From positions 62,001 to 126,000 of the forward strand of contig JAIUOD010000004.1 in the NCBI GenBank assembly GCA_020161405.1: 64,000 nt of DNA. The letters run 5' to 3'. The DNA is from Pseudomonadota bacterium (GTDB lineage: Bacteria > Pseudomonadota > Alphaproteobacteria > Caulobacterales > Aquidulcibacteraceae). This document shows, one piece after another, positions 18,781 to 26,986 of the stretch. Within the stretch, counting starts at the first letter, position 1. Every line of letters begins with the position of its first letter. A program made the translations under genes and the position numbers. The notes beneath the pieces were generated by a model. That model ran no database searches, had not been told where the DNA came from, and saw only the letters and a list, made by a program, of their open reading frames with translations.

Positions 18781-19896
18781 TTATTGCTTCTCTTCTTCAC
18801 CAAAGAATAAAGAGAATGTACCAAATATCGATGTTATAGCACCAATAAAAATTGTTAGCATTATAAAAATATTACCAGGGTCTTTGAAACTTCCGATAAG
18901 GCCATTTTTGAAAATACCCTGACCAATTGCTTCATATGTTCCCGCGCAAAATGCCACAAGGCCGACCATTATTACGAAAATTGTAAAAGGGTCAAAAATA
19001 TTTTTATCGGCAGTTTTTACATTACCTACAATTGCTTCTGGCGCAGGATTTACAATTGCAGCAGGCTTTGGTGCATCATTGGCGGGTAATTCTTTTGTTA
19101 AATCTGCAACATTAGCAATTGGTGTATCTATTTGTTTTATTTCGTTTTTAACATCTTCAACAAGTGGTTTTTCTGAAACAAAGCCAGGAAATTGTAAAAC
19201 TTCACCACTTAGGCTTTTTTCATCATCCTTAAGCATTTTGCCAATGATTTCATCTTTTTCGGATTGCGTAATACCATTATTATCAACGACATTTTCTTCC
19301 GAAGGTTTGGCGTCTTCTATAACTGGCGCAGGATTGGCTTTTTCAAACTTAACCGCCCTTATTGCATCTGGCTTTGGCGCAAGTAATGATGCTGAATAAT
19401 CAAGCAATGGAATGATAATTGGGCTTGGCGCAGCAGGTCTTGGGCCGATTGTGTCCAAAAACATTGCAGTTTCAAGTGCACGGCGACGCACCAATGCATC
19501 AACCACAATTTGTTGACCATTAATATGCGAACGACGCCAAGCACTCATGGCGATTGCCGCACAAATAGGCTCACCTTGATTTAGATGGCGCAAAACATCG
19601 CAATTTTTGAAATTTTCAATGCCAATATTAAATGCAAATGAAACAAGGGAATCAAATTGGTTTTGTGTAAGTGTTGTAAGGGTATTTTGACGGATAAAAT
19701 CTTGAATTGGGCCAATATCCCATTTTAATAATTCTTCGGCTTGTTCACGATTTACAATCATACCATCACGCGCGGTCATTGTGTGACCAAAGCCTATTGT
19801 GTATTTTCCATCACTTAGACGTGCAGCTTTGGCGCGAAAGCCTTCAAAACTTTCAATTAAATCCAATCCAGAGCGTGAAATTTCAAGCCTTGACAT
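18781..19896 (-). CDS. Lysozyme-like (GH24) protein with C-terminal membrane anchor
   Basis: Residues 1-150 resemble phage-type T4/P21 lysozymes: the catalytic-glutamate region LIESFEGFRAKAARL (13-27, candidate Glu18), then KYTIGFGHT with Thr33 and an NQFDSLVSFAFNIG helix near 98. In phage relatives an Asp or Cys lies nine residues after the Glu; here that place is Leu27, so activity is in doubt. Residues 165-300 are Pro/Ala/Glu-rich and probably disordered. Two hydrophobic segments near the C-terminus (about 306-327 and 341-365) anchor the protein. The fusion and its chromosomal setting point to a host cell-envelope role rather than phage lysis. No phage genes are near. Confidence 0.8.
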   Translation of the reverse strand: MSRLEISRSGLDLIESFEGFRAKAARLSDGKYTIGFGHTMTARDGMIVNREQAEELLKWDIGPIQDFIRQNTLTTLTQNQFDSLVSFAFNIGIENFKNCDVLRHLNQGEPICAAIAMSAWRRSHINGQQIVVDALVRRRALETAMFLDTIGPRPAAPSPIIIPLLDYSASLLAPKPDAIRAVKFEKANPAPVIEDAKPSEENVVDNNGITQSEKDEIIGKMLKDDEKSLSGEVLQFPGFVSEKPLVEDVKNEIKQIDTPIANVADLTKELPANDAPKPAAIVNPAPEAIVGNVKTADKNIFDPFTIFVIMVGLVAFCAGTYEAIGQGIFKNGLIGSFKDPGNIFIMLTIFIGAITSIFGTFSLFFGEEEKQ

Positions 19897-20011
19897 TTTT
19901 TACCCACAAATTGTTCCAAAATAGAACGAAAAATAAATTTCTATCAGTATCAAAGCGAAATTTGTGCCATAAAATTAAGCAAGCACATTTTATTTTCTAT
20001 ATTTATGATGC

Positions 20012-21241
20012 TTAATGCAAATCCATAGAGCCGATTAGTGTAATAAGCAAAACTCTATCTTTATCACAAGTTGTAGTAGTTGATGGAATAGTAGCAATGT
20101 CTGAGATATTACTAATTTTTTCAACTACTGCTATCGGCCTATTACTAATAAAACCAGGCTCAAAACTTGCTACATATCTAAAATTAATTGCTTTATTTTC
20201 AAAAACATCATAAAGAACCACTACTGACATATCAGCAAAATCTTCTGGAATTTGCGTATAAATTTTCTCCATTTGACTTGGTGAAAGAGTTGGGCACTCA
20301 TAAAAATTTTTTGGATTCACAAAATGTTCTTCGTTTTTGGAATATTCAATCTTAGTCTTATCAAAGTCATATTTTAATTTATTTGCCCTATCAAGAAACA
20401 AAGCTCTAACAAAATTCTCTAAGGCAATCAGTTTAAAATAAGATTCAGCATTTATTTTTGAGGTGTCACCAATTAATAAACGATATTTCTTTATGTCCAA
20501 AAGTGATAAATAATAATCATTTGCCATTTTATCGCTACGCTCTATAAACACGCCTGGGATAACATCCGTTCCGGCAAATGATAATTCCATGCCTCGAACC
20601 AAATAAGCTTTGTAAATCAAGTGTTTCATTTTCAAACTATAACGTGTACTAAGAATTCTATCAGCCATATTGACCAATTTTTGCGCAACTTTTATTCTTG
20701 ACGCGCTATTTGAAATTTCCAATTTCTTATTGGTTCTTAGTTCACTTGAAACTGAAAATAAGACATCATAAGCAAATTCTTTATCACCACCATTTTCAAA
20801 AACAGCTTGAGTTAATTCAATTAGCCGAGTCAACTTTTTTACTCTATTTTTAGATTCGAATTTTAATAATTCATCGAGCAATTCTGCCTCTAAAAACTCG
20901 GGACTTCCTACGGGCATTTTTTCTTTAATAATTTTTGAATTCCTATTTATTTCTTCAGGATAAAATTTTTCAAATATGCCGGTTTTTGAATAATAAGATT
21001 TTACAAAAATTATTTGCCGCAATAAAGCTGCTTCAATACTGTTTTCTCCGAATTTACGCTCAGTTTCGATTAGGCTATTTTTAATAGTTTCAATACCTTT
21101 ATCAAATCTATCAGAATAAAAAAAATCGTCTGCTTCTTTTTTCGCATTAAAAACAATGATGTCAACTGGTTTAGCAATTGCATCAGGAACAAACCCTAAA
21201 ATAAAAACTAAAAAAAGTAATTTAATTAACTTTATTTGCAT
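20012..21241 (-). CDS. Secreted helical-repeat-like protein of unknown function
   Basis: I do not recognise the family. The 409-residue product starts with a signal peptide (MQIKLIKLLFLVFILGFVPDAIAKP, cleavage about residue 23). Residues 30-290 are rich in amphipathic helices with Lys, Glu and Asn and could be TPR-like, though no clean repeat period is visible. The last 100 residues look more beta-like. The gene is markedly AT-rich even for this genome. It stands alone between mgtE and the lysozyme-like gene. Confidence 0.65.
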   Translation of the reverse strand: MQIKLIKLLFLVFILGFVPDAIAKPVDIIVFNAKKEADDFFYSDRFDKGIETIKNSLIETERKFGENSIEAALLRQIIFVKSYYSKTGIFEKFYPEEINRNSKIIKEKMPVGSPEFLEAELLDELLKFESKNRVKKLTRLIELTQAVFENGGDKEFAYDVLFSVSSELRTNKKLEISNSASRIKVAQKLVNMADRILSTRYSLKMKHLIYKAYLVRGMELSFAGTDVIPGVFIERSDKMANDYYLSLLDIKKYRLLIGDTSKINAESYFKLIALENFVRALFLDRANKLKYDFDKTKIEYSKNEEHFVNPKNFYECPTLSPSQMEKIYTQIPEDFADMSVVVLYDVFENKAINFRYVASFEPGFISNRPIAVVEKISNISDIATIPSTTTTCDKDRVLLITLIGSMDLH

Positions 21242-21376
21242 ATATTAACTCTTACTAATTTAAATTTAAAACGACTATTAGATTTTAGATTTTAATTTAG
21301 TTAAACCTTATATTACACAATTGCATATATAAATACACGAAACACAATCTGTATGTTTATCGAAAAAATTATGACA

Positions 21377-22810
21377 TTATTTCAATAGGAAAAATGCGAT
21401 TGTTAAAAATGCCGAAAAGCCAACTAAATCAGTTATGAAGGTCACAAAAATACTTGATGCAACCGCAGGGTCATAATTCAATCTTTTAAGACCCAATGGC
21501 ACCAAAATACCAACCAAGCCTGCAACAACGAAATCAATGACAATCACACCGCCCGCGGCAAGGGCAATAATCCATGAATGAAACCAAAGCCCCGCAACCG
21601 TTGCAAAAACAAGGCCAATTGCAATTCCATTTAATGTGCCCGTGAAAAATTCGCGCCACACAATACGCATCGAATTTTCGCTTGTAAGTTCTTTTTGCGC
21701 CAAGGCGCGAACCGCAACCGCCAATGTTTGCGTACCCGCATTACCGCCCAAAGCCGAACCAACAGGCATAAGAACCGCCAATGCCACAACTTGTTCAATA
21801 AGCCCTGAAAACTTTGAAATAACCGTTGAATTAACAAGTGCGATAAATAAATTTATCATAAGCCATGGCAGGCGTGACTTAACAGATTCAAAGACGTCAT
21901 CGGTTGTAGAAGCATCACTAACACCAGCAAGGGCGAGCATATCTTCTTCGTTTTCTTCTTGAAGTACTTGAACGATATCGTCCACTGTAATCATACCATT
22001 AAGGCGACCCGCGACATCCACAACGGGTGCGGAAATCAAGTGGTATTTTTGGAACGAAAGTGCCACATCCTCTTGGTCGGTTTCAGGTTTAACCACAACA
22101 TGGAGGTTTTCCATCAAATCTTTTAGTGATTTATTACGCGGCGCACGCATAAGGCGCGAAACCGCAACCGCACCAATGGGTTTAAACATTGGGTCAACCA
22201 CATAAATCTCAAAGAATAAATCGGGTAAATCCTCGCCAACGGCGCGCATGTGATCAATTGTGCGCCCAACATCCCAAAATTCGGGGGCGGCCACAAATTC
22301 GCGCTGCATAAGGCGACCTGCGGTTTCTTCTTCGAAACTTAATGCACCTTCGATATTAGTTCTAAATTCGGGTGAAGTTTGTGCCAAAACTTCGGCGCGC
22401 TCTTCTTCATCCAATTCCTCAACGAATGCCACCGCATCATCGGAATCCAAATCTTCGATTGCGCGCGCAAGGGCAGCAGTCGGTAGGATATCAACAAATA
22501 ATTCACGTGTGTCCTCATCAAGCTCGGCAAAAACTTCTGAATCAAGTTCTTCACCAATATATTTAATAATGGTGCGAACGCTTTCTTCGGGTAATTCACT
22601 TAAAACACTTGCGCAATCGGCAGGGTGAAGTGGCAATAGTAATTTGCGCAAACTTATAGGGTCATGATCCCCCGCCGCGCCAATTATTGTTGCGATAAAA
22701 TGCTTACGCTTTTCGCCTGATTGCGCGATTTCACGCAATTCATCTGATTGTGATTTAAATTCGGATGCTTCCCCATGACGAGGTTTGGTCAAATTTTCCA
22801 CTACTACCAT
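21377..22810 (-). CDS. mgtE: Magnesium transporter MgtE
   Basis: Mg2+ channel of the inner membrane. Residues 1-140 form the acidic superhelical N domain (LHPADCASVLSEL, DDAVAFVEELDEEERAEVL), residues 145-275 the paired CBS domains (MQREFVAAPEFWDVGRTIDHMR, then VVKPETDQEDVALSFQKYHLISAPVVD), and residues 300-477 the five-helix pore region with the selectivity-type segment PVGSALGGNAGTQTLAVAVRAL. Length 477 is typical. The N and CBS domains normally close the pore at high magnesium. Single gene; tRNA-Leu and repeat sequences lie upstream. Confidence 0.95.
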   Translation of the reverse strand: MVVVENLTKPRHGEASEFKSQSDELREIAQSGEKRKHFIATIIGAAGDHDPISLRKLLLPLHPADCASVLSELPEESVRTIIKYIGEELDSEVFAELDEDTRELFVDILPTAALARAIEDLDSDDAVAFVEELDEEERAEVLAQTSPEFRTNIEGALSFEEETAGRLMQREFVAAPEFWDVGRTIDHMRAVGEDLPDLFFEIYVVDPMFKPIGAVAVSRLMRAPRNKSLKDLMENLHVVVKPETDQEDVALSFQKYHLISAPVVDVAGRLNGMITVDDIVQVLQEENEEDMLALAGVSDASTTDDVFESVKSRLPWLMINLFIALVNSTVISKFSGLIEQVVALAVLMPVGSALGGNAGTQTLAVAVRALAQKELTSENSMRIVWREFFTGTLNGIAIGLVFATVAGLWFHSWIIALAAGGVIVIDFVVAGLVGILVPLGLKRLNYDPAVASSIFVTFITDLVGFSAFLTIAFFLLK

Positions 22811-22868
22811 CCCCTGTCATCGTACTAATCCTCAAAAATTCGCAAAGCGAAAAAACTAATTATAATGT

Positions 22869-22959
22869 CAATAAAAAACAAAAACGACGCTTTTTGTTTT
22901 TTATTGCCCTCGTGCATCCAAAACTCCGAGTGAGCGGCAAAGCCGCGAAGGTGGAGTTT
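22869..22959 (-). repeat. Two-hairpin intergenic element, copy 4
   Basis: Read on the minus strand, a first hairpin with arms AAACTCC/GGAGTTT (22959-22921) contains CTTCGC and CTCACTCGG as in copies 1 and 2. After 14 bases comes a perfect 16-bp hairpin (arms 22906-22891 and 22884-22869) with loop GCGTCG, a one-base variant of the GCGTGG loop elsewhere. It lies between the tRNA-Leu terminator and mgtE. Confidence 0.7.
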
Positions 22960-23031
22960 GAACACGCCATTGAGGCGTGCAGGCCGCGTGCCGCCAAAGC
23001 GAGCTATGCGAGCTGAACGCCAAATAAAGAA

Positions 23032-23057
23032 ACCAAAAAATCTTACGATTTTTTGGT
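23032..23057 (-). terminator. Terminator of tRNA-Leu built on its CCA end
   Basis: A perfect 11-bp stem (ACCAAAAAATC with GATTTTTTGGT, loop of 4) is followed on the minus strand by TTTCTTT. The 5' arm consists of the discriminator base and CCA of the tRNA plus the next bases, so the terminator hairpin and the mature 3' end overlap. Confidence 0.7.
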
Positions 23058-23138
23058 GCGCACGAGAGGACTCGAACCTCCACGGGTCTCCCCACAACGA
23101 CCTCAACGTTGCGCGTCTACCAGTTCCGCCACGTGCGC
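23054..23138 (-). tRNA. tRNA-Leu (GAG)
   Basis: The minus strand folds as a class II tRNA: acceptor GCGCACG pairs with CGTGCGC, the anticodon arm CAACG-TTGAGGT-CGTTG gives anticodon GAG, a long variable arm follows (GGGGAGACCC), and the T arm has GGTTCGAGTCC. CCA is encoded. GAG reads CUC/CUU leucine codons. Confidence 0.95.
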
Positions 23139-23241
23139 GATTGATTATCGCCTTAATCCACTATTTTGATTGTGAAAAGCCTTTTTTTCAGCTTAGGGTC
23201 AGGACACTAGTTAATTAATAAAGTATGGCTTGACCCTAGGC

Positions 23242-23487
23242 TTATGCGCCTGCAAAATAATCATGAACATTGGCAGGGCCAACAATTTCAACACTGATTT
23301 TATCTTCATCAAGTGAAATTTCACCACGCGCAATCGGATGATTATTCGCCAATACCCATACAGGATCATTCGGGCTTGCAGTTAAAGGGATAACAGCACC
23401 ACGACCCATGCGCAATAATTGGTGCATCGCAAGCGATGAACGACCAACCAAAACCGAAATATCAATTCCAACTTTATTAATTTGCAA
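23242..23487 (-). CDS. Short SpoA/FliN-domain protein
   Basis: The 81-residue product is almost entirely a SpoA (FliM/FliN C-terminal) domain: IDISVLVGRSSLAMHQLLRMGRG, then PVWVLANNHPIARGEISL and a final beta strand ISVEIVG. Such domains form the C-ring of the flagellar switch or the type III secretion sorting platform. It is shorter than typical FliN and has no N-terminal extension. No other flagellar or secretion gene is in the window, so whether it works in a motor is open. It lies just upstream of tRNA-Leu on the same strand, with an AGGTGGCAC-like ribosome site. Confidence 0.75.
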   Translation of the reverse strand: MQINKVGIDISVLVGRSSLAMHQLLRMGRGAVIPLTASPNDPVWVLANNHPIARGEISLDEDKISVEIVGPANVHDYFAGA

Positions 23488-23700
23488 TTTGTGCCACCTT
23501 AAACTTTAAAAAGTCAGATTATAGAAAAAGAGTGAACAGATTGTTATCTAAATGCCAATGATTGCAAAAATCTTTTTTATGCGCATTTATCACCATAAAT
23601 TTAACACAATTTCCCTTAGATTGAGGCAATAGACAGTTGAATTTTCCGCATTCACGTCTAATTATGAATATTTAGTGACGCTATATATTTGGGGAAAAAT

Positions 23701-24303
23701 ATGCGTAAATTATGGGTAATAGTCGCTTTTTCTTTAATGCCTTTTGCTGCAATGGCGCAACAATCTGCGCCTACTTGGGATATGCCCAATCAAAACAATA
23801 ACATACAGGCAAAACAGGATGTTAAAGCTGAGCCAACAAACGCGATTTCAAATCAGGTTGCACCTGTTGAAACGCCGCCAATTGCGACAAATCCAACACC
23901 AAAACCACCGACCCCAAAAATCACAAAACCCGCCCGCGGCACTGAGCGTTTAATCGCAAAAGTATCAATAAAAAAGCAAACCATACTTATAAGCCTTGAT
24001 AACGAGCTTATTTATAAATGGTCAGTATCAACAGGCAAAAAAGGATTTGAAACACCGCCAGGTTATTATAATGGGCAGCGTAAATATGTCTTATGGCGCT
24101 CACGCACTTATGATAATGCGCCAATGCCTTTTGCGGTTTTCTTCTATGAAGGCTATGCAGTTCATGGTACAACCGCTTTAAGTCAATTAGGAAAACCAGC
24201 TTCCCATGGTTGTGTTCGAGTTACAACGCCAAATGCCAAAACTTTTTATGATTTGGTTGATGAAGTTGGGTTGTCCCAAACTTTGGTTATTGTTGAAAAC
24301 TAA
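23701..24303 (+). CDS. L,D-transpeptidase (YkuD family)
   Basis: Periplasmic enzyme that cross-links peptidoglycan or attaches proteins to it through a catalytic cysteine. The 200-residue product has a signal peptide (cleavage after AMAQ, residue 18), a Pro/Thr/Gln linker, and a YkuD domain from about residue 80 with VHGT and the catalytic motif SHGCVRV (Cys near 175). I chose ATG 23701, with GGGG 6 bases upstream; the frame also opens with a TTG four codons earlier. Its stop TAA overlaps the lipB ATG by one base, so translation is coupled. Confidence 0.9.
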   Translation: MRKLWVIVAFSLMPFAAMAQQSAPTWDMPNQNNNIQAKQDVKAEPTNAISNQVAPVETPPIATNPTPKPPTPKITKPARGTERLIAKVSIKKQTILISLDNELIYKWSVSTGKKGFETPPGYYNGQRKYVLWRSRTYDNAPMPFAVFFYEGYAVHGTTALSQLGKPASHGCVRVTTPNAKTFYDLVDEVGLSQTLVIVEN

Positions 24304-24953
24304 TGAATGACATTGAATGGAAGATTTCCAATGACGTCGTGCCTTATCAATATGCGGTCGATTTCATGGAAAAACGGGTTGCACAAATTTATGAAGGCAG
24401 CGCCAAACAATTAGTATGGCTTTTGGAACATCCACCCGTTTACACACTTGGTACAAGTGCAAATGAAACAGATGTTATCGGCAATAATGGTATTGAAGTA
24501 ATTAAATCAGGACGCGGCGGACAGGTTACCTATCATGGCCCTGGGCAACGTGTAATTTACCTAATGCTTGATTTGCGAAAGCATGGGCAAGATGTTCGAA
24601 AATTTGTTTGCAATGTTGAAAAATGGATTATTGCAACATTGGACACGCTTGGAATTAAAGGTGAAATTCGCGATGGGCGGGTTGGTGTTTGGGTTGATAC
24701 ACCCCTTCCCGATGGCACAACACGCGAAGAAAAAATCGCCGCAATTGGCCTTAGGATACGTAAATGGGTGTCATTTCATGGGGCATCAATTAATTTGAAC
24801 CCTGATTTATCGCATTTTGGCGGAATTGTGCCATGCGGTCTATCCCCTGATGAATTTGGGGTTACTTCGATTAATTCGATAAATAAAAGCATTAATATGT
24901 CTGATTTAGACCAAGCCCTAAAAACAAATTTCACAAAAATATTTGGAGTATGA
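24303..24953 (+). CDS. lipB: Octanoyl-(acyl-carrier-protein) protein N-octanoyltransferase
   Basis: Transfers octanoate from ACP to the lipoyl domains of 2-oxoacid dehydrogenases, the first step of lipoate assembly. The motif SGRGGQVTYHGPGQ (about residues 65-78), the lysine in KIAAIGLRIRKWVSFHGASINLN (about 141) and the catalytic cysteine in IVPCGL (about 179) are all present. Length 216 is usual. It overlaps the L,D-transpeptidase stop by one base and its TGA is one base before the ATG of the next gene, so the three form an operon. Confidence 0.95.
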   Translation: MNDIEWKISNDVVPYQYAVDFMEKRVAQIYEGSAKQLVWLLEHPPVYTLGTSANETDVIGNNGIEVIKSGRGGQVTYHGPGQRVIYLMLDLRKHGQDVRKFVCNVEKWIIATLDTLGIKGEIRDGRVGVWVDTPLPDGTTREEKIAAIGLRIRKWVSFHGASINLNPDLSHFGGIVPCGLSPDEFGVTSINSINKSINMSDLDQALKTNFTKIFGV

Positions 24954-24954
24954 A

Positions 24955-25449
24955 ATGAAACACAAGAATTTTATCGCAACTTCTTTAATTTTTCTTTCAA
25001 TCGCGCCAAATCTTGCCAATGCGCAAAAAATTGAATCAGGGATTGCCAAAAAGGATGCCGTATTTTTCAATTATGTAAATAAATATGACAATACAGGATT
25101 TATAAAAAACCCTGTTGTTTGGAAAGCTATTGCAAACGTTGTTCCATCGGATTTACAAAAATCAGTTTTACCAAGATTAAACGTTCAACCGCCAATTTAT
25201 TATTATGATAACTTTATTATCGCTTCTGGTTGCAAACCACATTCATGCGGTTCGGATGAGGCAGAGGTTTGGTTTGATATTGGTTCAAAAAATGCAATAA
25301 TAATATTGCTTATTGATGGCAATTATTCAGTTTATACAAAAGATTATGAATGGGAAACTTTGCCACTTTTAATCAAAGCAAAATTGACGGATTATGAAAA
25401 ATTAAGGCCACAACCCGCCAATATTAAAGTTTTCAAGAAAGACAATTAA
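24955..25449 (+). CDS. Ivy-like periplasmic lysozyme inhibitor
   Basis: The 164-residue product has a signal peptide (cleavage near NLANAQKI, residue 22). The segment SGCKPHSCGSDEAEVWFD with two cysteines resembles the CKPHDC loop of Escherichia coli Ivy, which plugs the active site of C-type lysozymes, and the flanking strands agree in layout (Met/Ile-rich strand after it, WETLPLL later). I place it in the Ivy family by motif, not by search. I chose ATG 24955 with GGAG 7 bases upstream, inside a frame that opens four codons earlier. It follows lipB by one base and ends overlapping the convergent PagL-like gene by four bases. Confidence 0.7.
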   Translation: MKHKNFIATSLIFLSIAPNLANAQKIESGIAKKDAVFFNYVNKYDNTGFIKNPVVWKAIANVVPSDLQKSVLPRLNVQPPIYYYDNFIIASGCKPHSCGSDEAEVWFDIGSKNAIIILLIDGNYSVYTKDYEWETLPLLIKAKLTDYEKLRPQPANIKVFKKDN

Positions 25450-26021
25450 AACTTTTTACCAATTAAAATGCCAATATTATCAACACCTTCATTCACACCC
25501 GAATGTAGGATTTGACCATGGCTTAAATGTTCATAAATGCCATAGATTTTTAAATCAGGCTTTATTTCATAACCCGCAGAAACGCCAAGCCAGAATAATT
25601 CACGCGATCCAAGCATTAAATAATGCGCATTGGCATAGGCGCGATTTACTGAATCAGATGGCGCATACGGATTATCCAAATGCTTGCCATTATGATAAAC
25701 AAGGCCAAGGAATGGTTCAAAAGTTACTTTTTTTGTTGGTTTAAATTCCCAAGTAAGACCAACGCCACCAAAAGAAGTTTCACCCTGTGTATTCAAACTT
25801 GCAACCACCAAAGGGCGCGGACTTCCCATGAAATCTAGTTTTTCAATCGGCGAAAAAATCACCTGCCCCTCAATATCAGGCCCTTTTTCTTTGCCACCAT
25901 TTTTTTGATTCAAAAGCTTGGTATTATGCGCAAAAACGCCCAATTTAACTTCGGTAACTTCGGCATGTGCAAAACTTGGAATTGCACAAAGCGCAAACAT
26001 TGCAATTAGTTTCTTTATCAT
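25446..26021 (-). CDS. Acyloxyacyl hydrolase / PagL-like lipid A deacylase
   Basis: Outer membrane enzyme that in PagL removes the 3-O acyl chain of lipid A. The 191-residue product has a signal peptide (MIKKLIAMFALCAIPSFAHAE) and a small barrel with the C-terminal motif YEHLSHGQI followed by NEGVDNIGILIGKKF, matching the His-Ser pair and Glu of PagL relatives, and it ends in Phe. I chose ATG 26021, with AAGGGG 9 bases upstream, rather than the longer frame. It converges on the Ivy-like gene with a 4-base overlap. Confidence 0.78.
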   Translation of the reverse strand: MIKKLIAMFALCAIPSFAHAEVTEVKLGVFAHNTKLLNQKNGGKEKGPDIEGQVIFSPIEKLDFMGSPRPLVVASLNTQGETSFGGVGLTWEFKPTKKVTFEPFLGLVYHNGKHLDNPYAPSDSVNRAYANAHYLMLGSRELFWLGVSAGYEIKPDLKIYGIYEHLSHGQILHSGVNEGVDNIGILIGKKF

Positions 26022-26074
26022 ATTGATTCCCCTTAAGGCTACCTTATAGTTTTTGAACCAAAAGCAAAGTGGGG

Positions 26075-26358
26075 TTAAATCAGATTTTGCCATTCCTGTG
26101 CGCCATGAAAGACGCGTACCACATCAACAATATCTTCATGAATTCTATAAAATATAAGGTAAATTCCATAATGCAAAACACGCATACCTTGCCTTATATC
26201 GTTACGCATGGTCCCAATTTCAGGTGCCTTTTAAGAAGTTTGCACTTATTATAAAAACCGTTACGCCAATCTATGGCTGCAATTGGCTTGTCAGATTCAA
26301 TGTAAGTGATTATTTTCTTCAATTCGCGACGTGCGTTTGAGCTTATTCGTAACCTCAA
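26075..26358 (-). pseudogene. RelE/ParE-family toxin gene, frameshifted
   Basis: Reading from a TTG at 26358 that overlaps the antitoxin stop gives a ParE-like N-terminus (RLRISSNARRELKKIITYIE, then AAIDWRNGFYNKCKLLKR) that hits a stop soon after. Shifting by one base at a run of four A gives the matching C-terminus APEIGTMRNDIRQGMRVLHYGIY and VVRVFHGAQEWQNLI, which is the family's end. The two halves join at about 26214-26222. So the toxin is disrupted by a one-base indel, unless the base call is wrong. It pairs with the RHH antitoxin gene just upstream. Confidence 0.8.
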
Positions 26359-26633
26359 GCAGCTTTGCCACCTTTTTGGTCTTTGGCGATTATTTCGTCC
26401 AATTCAGCAAAAACATCATCGGCATCATAAAATTCGCCTGATATCCCCTCATCCCATGCTTTACCAATTTGCTCAAGAATAAGTGCCTTCTTTTCGCGGT
26501 TTTCTTGAAATTCACGCAAAGCAGCGCGTATAACTTCACTAGAAGAAGCAAACTCCCCCGCCGCCACAGGCTCCTTAACATTTGCCGCCACGTCAGGGGT
26601 ATGCGCGATTGAAATTTTTTCGATTTTGGACAT
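26355..26633 (-). CDS. Ribbon-helix-helix antitoxin (ParD/CopG family)
   Basis: The 92-residue product begins with a beta strand KIEKISIAHTPDVAANVKEPVAAGEFASSSEVIRAALREFQ, the ParD-type ribbon-helix-helix, and has an acidic C-terminal tail that would wrap the toxin. I chose ATG 26633 with GAGA upstream; a longer frame to 26708 lacks family likeness. Its TGA overlaps the TTG start of the ParE-like reading frame. The toxin is frameshifted, so this is an antitoxin that may be without a live partner. Confidence 0.85.
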   Translation of the reverse strand: MSKIEKISIAHTPDVAANVKEPVAAGEFASSSEVIRAALREFQENREKKALILEQIGKAWDEGISGEFYDADDVFAELDEIIAKDQKGGKAA

Positions 26634-26761
26634 GGAAATCTCAGATAATGGAACAGTAAGAATAAGTTGGAAGTTTATAAAACTAAACTGTGTCGACAAG
26701 TGTATCAAATTTCTGACATATTTTCGCTTTAAATTTAATAAATATGTGGTAAAACTTCTAC

Positions 26762-26986
26762 ATGGAAAATATTACAAAAACACTCGAAACCTTCAGTTCA
26801 AATAACCAACATTTTCTAACAATTGCTGTTCCTTTATTTATTGCATTAGTTGTTTCACCAATTGGCTTCGCAATTAAGAAAATATTTTTCGAGCCAAAAA
26901 ATAATTCTGTAAGCAAAATAACACAAAATCAAAAAGGCGGAAACAATTCAACAAACATACAAATCGGGAATTATAACGAAAAATGA
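26762..26986 (+). CDS. Small membrane protein with QxGGxxSTNIQ tail motif
   Basis: The 74-residue product has one hydrophobic segment (about residues 19-39, LTIAVPLFIALVVSPIGFAI), a short basic stretch, then the tail QKGGNNSTNIQIGNYNEK. That tail repeats the N-terminal motif of the next protein (QSGGFGSTNIQTENFN). Its stop overlaps the next ATG in the arrangement ATGA, so translation is coupled. I cannot name a family. The shared motif suggests that the two products carry a common recognition or assembly element, one anchored in the membrane. Confidence 0.75.
   Translation: MENITKTLETFSSNNQHFLTIAVPLFIALVVSPIGFAIKKIFFEPKNNSVSKITQNQKGGNNSTNIQIGNYNEK

Noticed and set aside
26075..26358. Programmed frameshift in the ParE toxin
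   Set aside because: The slippery site does not match the usual heptamer in the zero frame and there is no clear downstream pseudoknot; a plain indel is simpler.
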